Origin: Litorivivens sp041625495
GTDB lineage: Bacteria > Pseudomonadota > Gammaproteobacteria > Pseudomonadales > Spongiibacteraceae
Length of the DNA: 5,776 bases
Direction of reading: 5' to 3'
NCBI RefSeq assembly: GCF_041625495.1
Contig: NZ_JBFJTH010000206.1
Span: forward strand, 1-5,776
A program made the position numbers and the translations under genes. Positions 5,419-5,776 of this stretch are shown one piece after another (the stretch's first letter is position 1; each line of letters starts with the position of its first letter). The notes under the pieces are model-generated. The model was not told the DNA's origin and did not search any database. It saw only the letters and a list, made by a program, of their open reading frames with translations.

Positions 5419-5470
5419 GCATTGCGGTTGCGCGCCTCCCAGCCGGTGGTTGGTTATTGGCGAGCAGTTA

Positions 5471-5776
5471 TTAGAACTGGTAACTCACGCCTAAGGCCAC
5501 AAACGGGAGCCAGCGGTACTTGTCGAGCTCTTTTTCAATTTCCTTTTCTTCCTGCTTAATCTGCTCGCGACACTGGGCGTCGTCATTGCATGAGCCGCTG
5601 GAGCGCATGTCGACGCTGGCTGGTCCCACATAGATAACACCGATATCGGCATTGACCGCAAATCCGGATGTAGCGCGATGCCCCCAGCCTAAGCCGAAGT
5701 AGGGGGCAATTTCCTCGAAATCGACTTTCGTGGTTACCTCGCCGAGGATGGCAGGTGAGTAGACGCTGTTACCGAA
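5471..5776 (-). CDS. Outer membrane beta-barrel protein of unknown function, C-terminal part (5' end outside window)
   Basis: An open frame on the - strand from the window edge to TAA at 5471-5473 gives 101 residues of a protein whose N-terminus lies beyond the window. It shows alternating amphipathic strands (APYFGLGWGHR, GFAVNADIGVIYVG, WLPFVALGVSYQF) and ends in aromatic Phe after Ser-Tyr-Gln, the typical C-terminal signal recognised by the BAM machinery. The PYFGLGWG ... ADIGV ... LGVSYxF pattern resembles a family of uncharacterised proteobacterial outer membrane proteins. Between the last two strands is a hydrophilic insert (about 55-88) with two Cys (SCNDDAQCR), which could form a disulfide, and a charged helical run rich in Glu and Lys. 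It is convergent with the regulator gene, 52 nt apart. Barrel identity is likely; function unknown. Confidence 0.75.
   Translation of the reverse strand, partial: FGNSVYSPAILGEVTTKVDFEEIAPYFGLGWGHRATSGFAVNADIGVIYVGPASVDMRSSGSCNDDAQCREQIKQEEKEIEKELDKYRWLPFVALGVSYQF

Noticed and set aside
5412..5425. GCAAT-GAGC-ATTGC hairpin at the stop codon of the AraC-family gene
   Set aside because: The stem is only 5 bp and there is no T tract, so it is not a credible terminator. I see no clear terminator in the 52-bp gap between the two convergent genes.
1..5776. Search for defence systems, phage or transposon genes, CRISPR arrays, tRNAs or a retron-like RNA
   Set aside because: All long frames are accounted for by envelope, metabolic or regulatory families. 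The gaps between genes are short (all under about 160 bp) and contain only promoter, terminator or operator-like elements.

Overview
The window looks like chromosomal DNA of a free-living, probably marine, gammaproteobacterium. The Gram-negative envelope is shown directly by a secretin with a signal peptide and by a beta-barrel protein ending in Tyr-Gln-Phe. A lineage near Cellvibrionales/Spongiibacteraceae is only a guess from the mix of gene families. Genes are densely packed, and I see no mobile element, CRISPR array, tRNA or rRNA.

Left part (1-1888, + strand): the end of an operon for a type II secretion / type IV pilus-like machine. It holds the C-terminus of a GspM/PilO-like inner-membrane assembly protein, a small periplasmic MshK/PilP/GspC-like protein, and a short 463-residue secretin. 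Both junctions are ATGA overlaps, so the three genes are probably translationally coupled. They would form the arm that links the inner-membrane platform to the outer-membrane pore. A GC-rich hairpin follows, between this operon and a convergent gene.

Middle (1973-3270, - strand): an RMD1/DUF155 family membrane-anchored protein with a clear sigma70-type promoter, and a small VOC (glyoxalase-fold) protein ending in a textbook intrinsic terminator. The terminator and the RMD1 promoter are packed into about 100 bp, so the two genes are separate transcription units. The promoter places the RMD1 transcription start next to a perfect 8-bp stem-loop, which argues for a start codon 12 codons inside the longest ORF.

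Right part (3386-5418): a 'metal-dependent hydrolase' (PF10118-like), whose residues fit a ferritin-like diiron pattern, is divergent from an AraC-family regulator with an arabinose-binding-like N-terminal domain. Their shared intergenic region carries three consecutive inverted repeats and a weak -10 element for the hydrolase. This suggests that the regulator controls its neighbour. The window ends with the C-terminal third or so of a beta-barrel outer membrane protein on the - strand, convergent with the regulator.

Most of this is ordinary core-like sequence. The points most worth a second look are the atypically short secretin module, the repeat-rich control region between hydrolase and regulator, and the 5'-terminal hairpin and operator-like palindrome at the RMD1 promoter.
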